A DNA stretch of 64,000 nt from Marinobacterium sedimentorum (lineage in GTDB: Bacteria > Pseudomonadota > Gammaproteobacteria > Pseudomonadales > Balneatricaceae), in assembly GCF_024267675.1 (NCBI RefSeq), contig NZ_JALDYX010000021.1, forward strand, positions 1 to 64,000, given 5' to 3'. The position numbers and the translations under genes are program-made. The notes under the pieces were generated by a model. That model made no database searches. It was given only the letters and a program-made list of their open reading frames with translations, and was not told where the DNA came from. Each line of letters starts with the position of its first letter. Within the stretch, counting starts at the first letter, position 1. Positions 17,152-24,330 of this stretch are shown here, piece after piece.

Positions 17152-17233
17152 CCTTGCGCCCGCGGCATATCATCCTGTACATCGCCGCTCTTGCGCATCC
17201 TTGCGCCCGCGGCATACCGTACATCCTGTACAT
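17152..17233 (-). repeat. Tandem GGA-hairpin repeats in the dnaB leader
   Basis: The 18-bp sequence CCTTGCGCCCGCGGCATA occurs at 17152-17169 and again at 17199-17216 (period 47), each followed by a CATCCTGTACAT segment. On the minus strand, which is the dnaB sense, the region forms small hairpins with GGA in the loop: GTACA-GGA-TGTAC (17219-17231) and GCGCA-AGGA-TGCGC (17193-17206); the third copy (17171-17182) pairs poorly. ACAGGATGT is close to the CsrA/RsmA binding consensus. Control of dnaB by such a protein is inference. Confidence 0.6.
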
Positions 17234-17272
17234 AAAAAAAGGCACTGCGCAGTATTCTACGCAGTGCCTTTT
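17234..17272 (-). terminator. Rho-independent terminator after rplI
   Basis: On the minus strand AAGGCACTGCG pairs with CGCAGTGCCTT around a short loop and is followed by seven T. It ends the rpsF-rpsR-DUF2232-rplI transcript before the dnaB leader. Confidence 0.9.
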
Positions 17273-17296
17273 CAGCAGACAAATTGTCAGGCGGAA

Positions 17297-17743
17297 TTAT
17301 TCGCCGACAACGTTCAGCTTGATTGTCGCGTTCACTTCAGCGTGCAGCTGCAAGTTGATTTCGAACTCGCCAGTGGTGCGGATCGCACCTTCCGGCAGAC
17401 GAACTTCACTTTTCGCTACAACAACACCGGAGCCGGAGATCGCATCAGCGATATCGCGAGTACCGATGGAACCGAACAGCTTGCCTTCGTCGCCGGCTTT
17501 GGCAACAACAGACAGTTCCAGTTCGTTCAGCTGCGCTGCGCGAGCCTGAGCGTCGCTCAGTTTGGCGGCAGCAGAAGCTTCCAGTTCCGCACGACGTTCT
17601 TCGAACTTCGCTACGTTGTTTTCAGTGGCAGATACAGCCTTGCCCTGAGGAACCAGGTAGTTACGGCCGAAACCGGCTTTAACGTTAACCTTGTCACCCA
17701 GGTTACCCAGCTTGCTAACTTTTTCGAGCAGAATAACTTCCAT
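17297..17743 (-). CDS. rplI: 50S ribosomal protein L9
   Basis: A structural protein of the large ribosomal subunit that binds 23S rRNA and helps keep reading frame. The 148 residues begin MEVILLEKVSKLGNLGD and include the N-domain signature VKAGFGRNYLVPQGKA, a long connecting helix (about residues 42-75) and a C-terminal rRNA-binding domain. The ATG at 17743 is preceded by AGAGG; an in-frame ATG eight codons upstream is not L9-like. It is the last gene of the rpsF-rpsR-DUF2232-rplI unit and is followed by a strong terminator. Confidence 0.97.
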   Translation of the reverse strand: MEVILLEKVSKLGNLGDKVNVKAGFGRNYLVPQGKAVSATENNVAKFEERRAELEASAAAKLSDAQARAAQLNELELSVVAKAGDEGKLFGSIGTRDIADAISGSGVVVAKSEVRLPEGAIRTTGEFEINLQLHAEVNATIKLNVVGE

Positions 17744-17781
17744 CTCGTAAACCTCTTTGTTCTGCAAATGTTATTGCAGTA

Positions 17782-18630
17782 CTAAGTCTTGGCCGGTATG
17801 CGTCGACGGATATCGACCAGGCTGTCTATCACAGCCAGCAACACCAGCATCGTAATCAGGTAAGGGCCCAGCACCACGACCGTCATGTAAAACATGACCA
17901 GCCAGGTACCCCCTACTTTCCGTTTGGCCACGCTGCCGTGAACCAGAGCCAGACCGGCAAATACCAGCGGCAAAATCAGTAATGGCAACCAGTGCACCAT
18001 TACGAGACCGAACTGCGGCCCCAGGACCAGCACCGCCATAACAGACAGCGCCAGTGACGGGCTCAGCCTCAACCGGTGAAATTCCTCGCGGAAGCCACCG
18101 GGGTTGTACAGTACCGACTGCCACCAACGTGCCAGCACCAGGCTGGCCAGCATCATTGCTGCGTGGGCGGCACTGAGGCCGCCGGCAAACAACTGATACC
18201 AGCCATCGGCACCGAGTTCGGCACCCGGCATAGTCGCCTGCGACTGTGCCAGCAGTTCCTGTACAACCTCGACCAACTGCCCCAGAACCTCGTGCAGCAT
18301 CTGCTCAAGAGCGATGCCGGCGAGTACACCCACGGGTATCAGAACCGCAAGGGTGTAGCCCCAGGACACCGTCCGCCTGAGTATCACTGCAAGTACGTAA
18401 GTACCCAGGATAACCATAGCGGGGGTCGGATCTCCAACCAGCCCCCAGGCTCCGGCCGGAAGCAAGCTCCAGGCCAGGAGTCCGGCACCGTCGCTGGGCC
18501 CTCTTCTGAGGGTGACCAGGCCGACAGCTGCTGCGCTGATCCAGTACATCATCGGCAGCATGGTGGCGATAAACACCACCAGTATCGCCTGCGAGCGACC
18601 GCGCATTATCAGCTCAGCCAGCTTGCGCAT
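17782..18630 (-). CDS. DUF2232 family integral membrane protein
   Basis: A 282-residue protein with about eight hydrophobic segments, including VVFIATMLPMMYWISAAAVG near the start and paired C-terminal helices. The gene between rpsR and rplI in many gammaproteobacteria encodes this family, distantly related to YybS. Its function is unknown. Spacing of 15 bp from rpsR and ~40 bp to rplI indicates co-transcription with the ribosomal genes. Confidence 0.85.
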   Translation of the reverse strand: MRKLAELIMRGRSQAILVVFIATMLPMMYWISAAAVGLVTLRRGPSDGAGLLAWSLLPAGAWGLVGDPTPAMVILGTYVLAVILRRTVSWGYTLAVLIPVGVLAGIALEQMLHEVLGQLVEVVQELLAQSQATMPGAELGADGWYQLFAGGLSAAHAAMMLASLVLARWWQSVLYNPGGFREEFHRLRLSPSLALSVMAVLVLGPQFGLVMVHWLPLLILPLVFAGLALVHGSVAKRKVGGTWLVMFYMTVVVLGPYLITMLVLLAVIDSLVDIRRRIPAKT

Positions 18631-18645
18631 GACGATTAACCCGGC

Positions 18646-18873
18646 TTACAGGTGGCTATCGGTGTACGGCAGCAGAGCGACAAAGCGCGCACGCTTGATC
18701 GCAGTCGCCAGCTGACGCTGGTAGCGCGCCTTGGTGCCGGTGATGCGGCTGGGTACGATCTTGCCTGTTTCGGTGATGTAACCTTTCAGGACTTCCAGAT
18801 CTTTGTAATCGATCTCTTTAACACCTTCTGCCGTGAAACGGCAGAACTTGCGGCGACGGAAAAAACGAGCCAT
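18646..18873 (-). CDS. rpsR: 30S ribosomal protein S18
   Basis: A small-subunit protein that pairs with S6 on the platform of the 30S subunit. The 75-residue sequence begins MARFFRRRKFCRFTAEG and has the conserved SRITGTKARYQRQLATAIKR segment near residue 50. The ATG at 18873 is preceded by AGGAG; a longer in-frame start five codons upstream lacks a site. It is 32 bp downstream of rpsF. Confidence 0.97.
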   Translation of the reverse strand: MARFFRRRKFCRFTAEGVKEIDYKDLEVLKGYITETGKIVPSRITGTKARYQRQLATAIKRARFVALLPYTDSHL

Positions 18874-18905
18874 GGGATTTCTCCTCAATCAGATAAAAGG
18901 TGGGG

Positions 18906-19319
18906 TTACTCGGCAGCAGCTTCTTCAGTCGCTTCAGCCGGTTTCTCTTCCTGCCTTTCCGGCCGGGAATCTTCACGACGCGGCTTGCGCTCTTCGCGGG
19001 ATTCAGCGGCTTTGATCGGAGAAACTTCAGTGATCGCTTCTTTACGACGGATGAACATGTTACGCAGAACAGCGTCGTTGTAGCGGAACATGTTTTCCAG
19101 CTCGTCCAGAACTTCCTGGCTGCATTCTACGTTCATCAGAATGTAGTGTGCTTTGTGAGCATTGTTGATCGGGTAAGCCAGCTGACGGCGGCCCCAGTCT
19201 TCCATACGGTGGATCTTGCCGTCAGCACCTTCGATAACGCCGGTGTAACGCTCAACCATCGCAGGAACCTGCTCGCTCTGGTTCGGGTGAACCAGAAATA
19301 CGATTTCATAATGACGCAT
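18906..19319 (-). CDS. rpsF: 30S ribosomal protein S6
   Basis: A small-subunit protein, partner of S18. The 137 residues start MRHYEIVFLVHPNQSEQVP and contain WGRRQLAYPINNAHKAHY near residue 60; the C-terminal ~35 residues are a charged Glu/Arg-rich tail, as in other gammaproteobacteria where S6 receives added glutamates. The ATG at 19319 follows AGGAG; a longer ORF upstream has no S6 homology. It is first in the operon, downstream of the promoter at 19424-19452. Confidence 0.97.
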   Translation of the reverse strand: MRHYEIVFLVHPNQSEQVPAMVERYTGVIEGADGKIHRMEDWGRRQLAYPINNAHKAHYILMNVECSQEVLDELENMFRYNDAVLRNMFIRRKEAITEVSPIKAAESREERKPRREDSRPERQEEKPAEATEEAAAE

Positions 19320-19423
19320 TGGAACTCCTTTCGGTTTTACAGCCTTCGACGAGCTCTTAAACAGGGAAAACCTGTGTATGCACGCGAAAGCAAGGAGGTT
19401 AATGAAGTACAAATGGACGCGAA

Positions 19424-19452
19424 ATTATACGCCTATTGAAAATCGTGCGCAA
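19424..19452 (-). promoter_or_regulatory. Sigma70 promoter of the rpsF operon
   Basis: On the minus strand TTGCGC (19447-19452) and a perfect TATAAT (19424-19429) are separated by 17 bp. Transcription would start near 19417, giving a leader of about 100 nt before rpsF. That leader could house autoregulatory structure of the S6:S18 type, which was not resolved here. Confidence 0.75.
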
Positions 19453-19461
19453 TCCGTCCAC

Positions 19462-19490
19462 AAAAAAACCGAAGGCGGCACCTTCGGCTT
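19462..19490 (-). terminator. Rho-independent terminator after the OsmC gene
   Basis: On the minus strand CCGAAGG and CCTTCGG form a stem (extended by AG at the base) followed by seven T. It lies about 50 bp after the OsmC-family stop codon and just before the rpsF promoter, ending the trp-associated transcript. Confidence 0.88.
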
Positions 19491-19542
19491 CTGTCCAGGG
19501 GCGTTATACAGCCCCTGCTCGCGCCCCTTGGCTCTCTCAGGC

Positions 19543-19959
19543 TTAAGCGTCGAGCTCGATGATTTCGTAGCTGTGGCTCATCTTGACCCCGCCCTTCTCC
19601 AGCATCAGCGATACCGAGCAGTACTGCTCCGCCGACAACTGCACCGCGCGCTTGACGTGGGCTTCCTTGAGCTTGCGCCCCGTCACCACGAACTTGAGGT
19701 GGATGGCGGTGAACACCGCGGGCACGGCATCGGCGCGCTCGGCGTCAATTTCCACCACGCAGGCGGTGACATCCTGGCGGCTCTTGCGCAGGATCGCCAT
19801 CACATCGACGCTGCTGCAGCTACCAAGGCTGGCCAGCAGCAGCTCCATCGGGCGCGGACCTTCTTTCAGGTCACGGTCCACCATCACATCAAATCCGGAG
19901 CCGGTGGTCGCCTTGAAACGATCATCACCCGCCCACTGAACCTTGGCACTCATTGTCAT
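19543..19959 (-). CDS. OsmC family peroxiredoxin-like protein
   Basis: A 138-residue OsmC/Ohr-superfamily protein. The two redox cysteines lie in LLASLGSCSSVDVM near residue 48 and SAEQYCSVS near residue 112, as expected for thiol-dependent hydroperoxide reduction, though many members of this subgroup have no proven substrate. It starts 13 bp after the trpC stop on the same strand and is probably the last gene of a trpG-trpD-trpC-osmC transcript. The ATG at 19959 is taken; another ATG is two codons inside. Confidence 0.88.
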   Translation of the reverse strand: MTMSAKVQWAGDDRFKATTGSGFDVMVDRDLKEGPRPMELLLASLGSCSSVDVMAILRKSRQDVTACVVEIDAERADAVPAVFTAIHLKFVVTGRKLKEAHVKRAVQLSAEQYCSVSLMLEKGGVKMSHSYEIIELDA

Positions 19960-19971
19960 CTTCGCAATTCC

Positions 19972-20787
19972 CTAACAGTTAAACAGTTCAGCCAGCTTTA
20001 AACCCGGGTCTTCGGCACGGATAAAGGTTTCGCCCACCAGAAAGCTGTGCACGCCGTGCCCTCGCATCAGGGCCACATCGGCAGGCCCGGTAATGGCACT
20101 CTCGGTCACAACGATACGATCGGGGGGCACCTGATCCAGCAATTGGATGGTGTTGTTCAGCGACACCTCAAAGGTATGCAGATTGCGGTTGTTGATGCCC
20201 ACCAGGCGATTGCCGAGGCCCAGGGAGCGCGCAAGCTCTGCGCTGTCATGCACCTCAACCAGCACATCCATGCCCAGCTCCAGCGCCAGCGCATTGAGAT
20301 CCGCCATCTGCTGATCCTGCAGTGCCGCCACTATCAGCAGGATGCAGTCTGCCCCTATGGCGCGGGCTTCATATACCTGATAGGGATCGACGATAAAGTC
20401 CTTGCGGATCACCGGCAGACTGCAGGCGGCCCGGGCCTCCTGCAGGTAGGCCTCAGAGCCCTGAAAATAATCGAGATCCGTCAGGACCGACAGGCAGCTG
20501 GCGCCACCGCGCTCATAGGAACGGGCAATCTCGGCCGGCACAAAGGGATCACGCAGCAGCCCCTTGGACGGGCTGGCTTTCTTTACCTCGGCGATCACCG
20601 CCGAACGGCCGGCGGCAATGCTGCGCGCAATGCTGTCGACAAAACCACGGGGGTCGGTGGCGGAACCCGCCTGAGCGGCGATTCGCGCCTTGAGATCGGC
20701 AATAGACACCTTCGCCGAACGCTCGCTGACTTCCTCCGCCTTGCGCGCCAGTATTTTCTTCAAAACCGTGGGCGTATCGTTGCTCAT
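19972..20787 (-). CDS. trpC: Indole-3-glycerol phosphate synthase
   Basis: A TIM-barrel enzyme that closes the indole ring in tryptophan synthesis. The 271-residue, monofunctional protein carries AEVKKASPSKGLL with the catalytic lysines near residue 65, VIRKDFIVDPYQV near residue 123, GINNRNLHTFEV near residue 190 and a phosphate-binding ESAITGPAD loop. It overlaps trpD by 4 bp at its start. It is not fused to TrpF, unlike in enterics. Confidence 0.96.
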   Translation of the reverse strand: MSNDTPTVLKKILARKAEEVSERSAKVSIADLKARIAAQAGSATDPRGFVDSIARSIAAGRSAVIAEVKKASPSKGLLRDPFVPAEIARSYERGGASCLSVLTDLDYFQGSEAYLQEARAACSLPVIRKDFIVDPYQVYEARAIGADCILLIVAALQDQQMADLNALALELGMDVLVEVHDSAELARSLGLGNRLVGINNRNLHTFEVSLNNTIQLLDQVPPDRIVVTESAITGPADVALMRGHGVHSFLVGETFIRAEDPGLKLAELFNC

Positions 20788-21827
20788 GCCTGCTCCTGCG
20801 CCAGTTGTTGACTGAAGGCGGCCAGCTGCTCCATTTTTTCCAGCGCCGCACCGCTTTCCAGCTGTTTGCGTGCCAGGGCGACACCGTCCGCCAGGGTTGC
20901 CGCCACACCGGACAGGTAGATGGCCGCTCCGGCGTTCAGGGCGATAATGCTGCTGGCCTTGCGTGCCGCGGTGCTGGTGCCGGCCCTGAAGGCATCCATG
21001 ATCAGGCGCAGCGAATCCGCCGAGCTGCTGACCTCAAGCCCGATCAGGCTCTGGCTCTCGATGCCGACATCTTCCGGCGTCAGGCTGTATTCGGTCACCA
21101 CGCCGTCTTTCAGCTCCGCTACGTGGGTATGGGTGGCCAGACTGATTTCATCCAGCCCATCGTGGGCATGCACCACCATCACATGCTCGCCCCCCAGTTC
21201 ACGCATGACCTCGGCCATGGGGCGACAGAGGGAGTCGCTGAACACGCCGATCAGCAGACGCTTGACACCGGCCGGGTTGGTCATGGGCCCGAGAATATTG
21301 AACAGGGTACGGATGCCAAGCTGACGCCGCGGCCCTATGGCGTACTTCATGGCACTGTGGTGACTGGGTGCGAACATGAAGCCCACCCCGACATCTTCCA
21401 CGCAGCGCGCCACCTGGTCGGCGCTCAGGGTCAGATCGACTCCGCAGGCCTCCAGCAGATCAGCGCTGCCGCTGGAGGACGACACCGCCCGATTGCCGTG
21501 CTTGGCCACACTGGCGCCGGCGGCGGCGGTGACAAAAGCGCTGGCACTGGAAACATTGAACAGGTTGGCGCCATCGCCACCGGTTCCGACTATATCCACC
21601 AGGGGTGCTGCATTGATGTGCACCGGTGTTGCCAGGTCACGCATGACCTGGGCGGCACCGGTAATTTCGTCGATGGATTCGCTCTTCATGCGCAGTGCCA
21701 CCAGGAAACCCGCGATCTGGGCTTCGGTACACTGGCCCGTCATCACCTGCTGCATGACCTCGGTCATTTCGATGCGACTCAGGTCCAGATGGTCGACCAC
21801 CTTGGCGATCGCTTGCTGAATGTTCAT
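20784..21827 (-). CDS. trpD: Anthranilate phosphoribosyltransferase
   Basis: Transfers phosphoribosyl from PRPP to anthranilate, the second committed step of tryptophan synthesis. The 347-residue protein has the PRPP loop VGTGGDGANLFNVSSASAFV near residue 85 and the KHGNRAVSSSSGSADLLEA segment, followed by the family's FGP-type helix region. It is separate from the glutaminase TrpG, which lies 20 bp upstream, and overlaps trpC by 4 bp downstream. Confidence 0.96.
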   Translation of the reverse strand: MNIQQAIAKVVDHLDLSRIEMTEVMQQVMTGQCTEAQIAGFLVALRMKSESIDEITGAAQVMRDLATPVHINAAPLVDIVGTGGDGANLFNVSSASAFVTAAAGASVAKHGNRAVSSSSGSADLLEACGVDLTLSADQVARCVEDVGVGFMFAPSHHSAMKYAIGPRRQLGIRTLFNILGPMTNPAGVKRLLIGVFSDSLCRPMAEVMRELGGEHVMVVHAHDGLDEISLATHTHVAELKDGVVTEYSLTPEDVGIESQSLIGLEVSSSADSLRLIMDAFRAGTSTAARKASSIIALNAGAAIYLSGVAATLADGVALARKQLESGAALEKMEQLAAFSQQLAQEQA

Positions 21828-21847
21828 TGTCTCTCCTTAGCAGGCTG

Positions 21848-22444
21848 CTAGGCCGCCTGCGGACGGCGGCGCTTGAGAAAGTTGGCCAGCAGTTCATGCC
21901 CCTGCTGCGTCAAAATCGATTCGGGATGGAACTGGACACCTTCGATATCCAGGCTGCGGTGACGCACGCCCATGATTTCATCGATAGTGCCATCGTCATT
22001 CTGGGTCCAGGCCGTCACTTCCAGACACTCGGGCAGAGACGCCTGCTCAATCACCAGCGAATGGTAGCGGGTCACTTCCACGGGATTGGCGAGGCCAGCA
22101 AAGACACCGCTGTTGTTGTGATGCACCATGGAGGTTTTGCCGTGCATTACCTGCTTGGCACGTACAATCTTGCCGCCAAACGCCTGGCCAATACTCTGAT
22201 GGCCCAGACAGATACCGAAGATGGGCAGCTTGCCTGCGAAGTGCTCGATCGCCGGCACTGAAACCCCCGCCTCTTTGGGCGTACAGGGGCCAGGCGATAC
22301 CACCAGTTGCTCAGGGTTCAGGGCTTCGATCTGCTCCAGGGTGATTTCGTCATTGCGAAACACCCGAACATCGGCGCCCAGCTCACCCAGATACTGCACG
22401 ACGTTGTAGGTAAAGCTGTCGTAATTGTCGATCATCAGCAGCAT
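21848..22444 (-). CDS. trpG: Anthranilate synthase glutaminase component
   Basis: The class I glutamine amidotransferase subunit that supplies ammonia to TrpE; closely related to PabA and possibly shared with para-aminobenzoate synthesis. The 198 residues begin MLLMIDNYDSFTYNVVQYL; the nucleophile is in GICLGHQSIG, the oxyanion loop in SPGPCTPKEAG, and the His-Glu pair in GVQFHPESIL. The ATG at 22444 is chosen because the in-frame extension to 22582 is Arg-rich and unlike the family. trpE, its partner, is 17 kb away, as in Pseudomonas. Confidence 0.95.
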   Translation of the reverse strand: MLLMIDNYDSFTYNVVQYLGELGADVRVFRNDEITLEQIEALNPEQLVVSPGPCTPKEAGVSVPAIEHFAGKLPIFGICLGHQSIGQAFGGKIVRAKQVMHGKTSMVHHNNSGVFAGLANPVEVTRYHSLVIEQASLPECLEVTAWTQNDDGTIDEIMGVRHRSLDIEGVQFHPESILTQQGHELLANFLKRRRPQAA

Positions 22445-22658
22445 ATAGCACCCAATCTGTTGATACTTATAAACCCTTGTTCGTCGCGATCCGCGACCGG
22501 GCTGCTGCCTGGCAGCCTGTCGGACCAAAAGCGCCAGCCGGCGCCGAACCCGACGGGAAATAATACACGACTTCGCCGGCATTTCCTCGTGCCGACACAG
22601 GGAAAGCTATTGCGGTGACCGCGCCGCGGCTACACTGCCAGCAAATCAGGAGCCTGAC

Positions 22659-23759
22659 ATGAAACTCTTCACCTGCGAGCATTGCGGCCAGACCCTCTAC
22701 TTCGACAACTTCAGCTGTATACGCTGCCAGCACGAACTCGGCTTCCTGCCCGACAAAATGGTGCTTGCGGCACTGCAGGCCCAAGGCGAACACTGGGTTG
22801 CCGTCGATGCCAAGCCCGGCGAGCCCGGTTATCGCAAGTGCGCCAACTACAGCGAACACAACCTGTGCAACTGGATGATCGCGGACAGCGATCCCTGCAA
22901 GTACTGCGTGGCCTGTCGCCTGACTCAGACCATTCCGGATTTGAGTATCGAGGGCAACAAGACCCTCTGGCACCGGCTGGAGGCGGAAAAGCGCCGGCTG
23001 GTTTTCAGCCTCATGCGCCTCGACCTGCCACTGGACCCCAAGCCCGAACCTGATGCCGACGGACTGGCGTTTGCCTTTCTGTCGGATGACCCGAGCAAGG
23101 CGTTTCACGAAGACGACGAGCGCGTACTGACCGGTCACGCGGCCGGCCTGATAACGCTGAATATCGCAGAAGCCGACAACGCCATCCGCGAAGACATGCG
23201 CCAGCAGATGGCCGAACCCTATCGCACCCTGCTGGGCCATTTTCGTCATGAGTCGGGGCACTACTACTGGGACAGGCTGGTACAGAACAGCGAATGGCTG
23301 GTGCCTTTTCGAACCCTGTTTGGCGACGAGACGCGGAATTATCAGCAATCCCTGCAGAGTCACTACAAAACGGGCGCCCCCGCCGACTGGCAAAACAGTT
23401 TCGTCAGCACCTATGCCAGCAGCCATCCCTGGGAAGACTGGGCCGAAACCTGGGCCCACTACCTGCATATCGCCGACACCCTGGAAACCGCCCGCGCCTT
23501 CGGCCTGAGGGTCAAACCCCGGGTCGAAGAAGCCGAAGAACTGAGCACAGGCGTGCCCTTCGACCCCTATCGCAGCAGGAACTTCGAGCCATTGATAGAA
23601 CAGTGGCTGCCGGTCACCTATGCCCTCAACAACCTGAACCAGAGCATGGGCCACCCCGACCTCTACCCTTTTATCCTGGCGCCACTGGCCATCGAAAAGC
23701 TGTCCTTCGTGCACCGGATCATTCTCGATCACCGCGAGCACAAAGCGCAGCCTGAGTAG
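22659..23759 (+). CDS. Zinc-binding metallopeptidase family protein (DUF2248-like)
   Basis: A 366-residue protein of the putative zinc metallopeptidase family once called DUF2248. The N-terminus is a zinc ribbon (CEHC at 6-9, CIRC at 21-24), followed by more cysteines in CANYSEHNLCNW and CKYCVAC. The peptidase signature HESGHYYW is near residue 197, with a further conserved block EDWAETWAHYLHI near residue 260 likely to supply the third ligand. It has no signal peptide, so it is cytoplasmic. It is divergent from trpG. Family recognition is good; its substrate is unknown. Confidence 0.85.
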   Translation: MKLFTCEHCGQTLYFDNFSCIRCQHELGFLPDKMVLAALQAQGEHWVAVDAKPGEPGYRKCANYSEHNLCNWMIADSDPCKYCVACRLTQTIPDLSIEGNKTLWHRLEAEKRRLVFSLMRLDLPLDPKPEPDADGLAFAFLSDDPSKAFHEDDERVLTGHAAGLITLNIAEADNAIREDMRQQMAEPYRTLLGHFRHESGHYYWDRLVQNSEWLVPFRTLFGDETRNYQQSLQSHYKTGAPADWQNSFVSTYASSHPWEDWAETWAHYLHIADTLETARAFGLRVKPRVEEAEELSTGVPFDPYRSRNFEPLIEQWLPVTYALNNLNQSMGHPDLYPFILAPLAIEKLSFVHRIILDHREHKAQPE

Positions 23760-23822
23760 GCCGTGCTGCACCCGGCAGCGAATGCGCGCTTTTATCGGAA
23801 TCCGGCACATCGCCGGTCTGGG

Positions 23823-23875
23823 ATTCGTGGAATCGTGATTCGTGATTCGTGATTCGTGATTCGTGATTCGTGATT
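23823..23875. repeat. Heptanucleotide tandem repeat (ATTCGTG)
   Basis: Seven near-identical copies of ATTCGTG: one at 23823-23829, a base, a variant AATCGTG, then five perfect copies from 23838 to 23872. They lie between two convergent genes and end only a few bases from the stop codon (23881) of the minus-strand DCC gene. A perfect short array of this kind is prone to slippage, so copy number may vary between strains. Confidence 0.9.
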
Positions 23876-23880
23876 GGCAG

Positions 23881-24294
23881 TTAGAAGCGGTCGCTGCCCG
23901 CCCGCTGCAGATTGTTGATACGGGACTTGCCCATCAGTTTCAGCACTCCATTGCGACAGCTGCGCAGCAATGGGTAGAGCAGCGCCGAACGACGCTTCGA
24001 GCGAAAGATCCAGTAATTCAGCCGATTGAAGGCACCCGAACAGCTGCCAAGCAGTGCCAGCCGCTGGATGGCATCGGCACCGTAATAGAGCCGCTCACCC
24101 ATTTTCAGCACCATGCCCTGGTCGATATCCAGCCCGGCGGCCGTCACCTCAGCCATCAGTTCAGCCGTCCGTTCAGCAGAGTCGCGGGCATTGACCAGCC
24201 GCAGCGTCCCCACCGTCGCCCGAATACGCACCAGGCGACAGTAGTGATCACAGAAGGGGCATTGCTTGTCGTAAATAAGGACTATTTCAGACAC
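23881..24294 (-). CDS. DCC family thiol-disulfide oxidoreductase-like protein
   Basis: A 137-residue DUF393/DCC family protein. The signature Y-D-K-Q-C-P-F-C lies at the N-terminus (YDKQCPFCDHYC) and is followed by a helical domain with AIQRLALLGSCSG and a basic C-terminus. Members are thought to act as thiol-disulfide oxidoreductases, without a proven partner. GTG at 24294 is preferred because AGGGA lies six bases before it; another GTG at 24321 would add nine residues. The gene starts 37 bp after the glutamate dehydrogenase stop on the same strand. Confidence 0.82.
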   Translation of the reverse strand: MSEIVLIYDKQCPFCDHYCRLVRIRATVGTLRLVNARDSAERTAELMAEVTAAGLDIDQGMVLKMGERLYYGADAIQRLALLGSCSGAFNRLNYWIFRSKRRSALLYPLLRSCRNGVLKLMGKSRINNLQRAGSDRF

Positions 24295-24330
24295 TTTGAT
24301 CCCTGCTGAAGGTTCCAGCACCCTATCGTC

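Noticed and set aside
22501..22582. Extended N-terminus of TrpG
   Set aside because: The extension is Arg-rich and covers a repeat end-like sequence; TrpG proteins start at MLLMIDNYDSF.
22445..22658. A Trp-codon leader peptide before trpG
   Set aside because: Only scattered single TGG codons occur and no short ORF has tandem Trp codons, unlike the region before trpE.
23823..23875. Heptamer array considered as a CRISPR-like repeat
   Set aside because: Units are directly adjacent without spacers and far too short for a CRISPR repeat; no cas genes are present.
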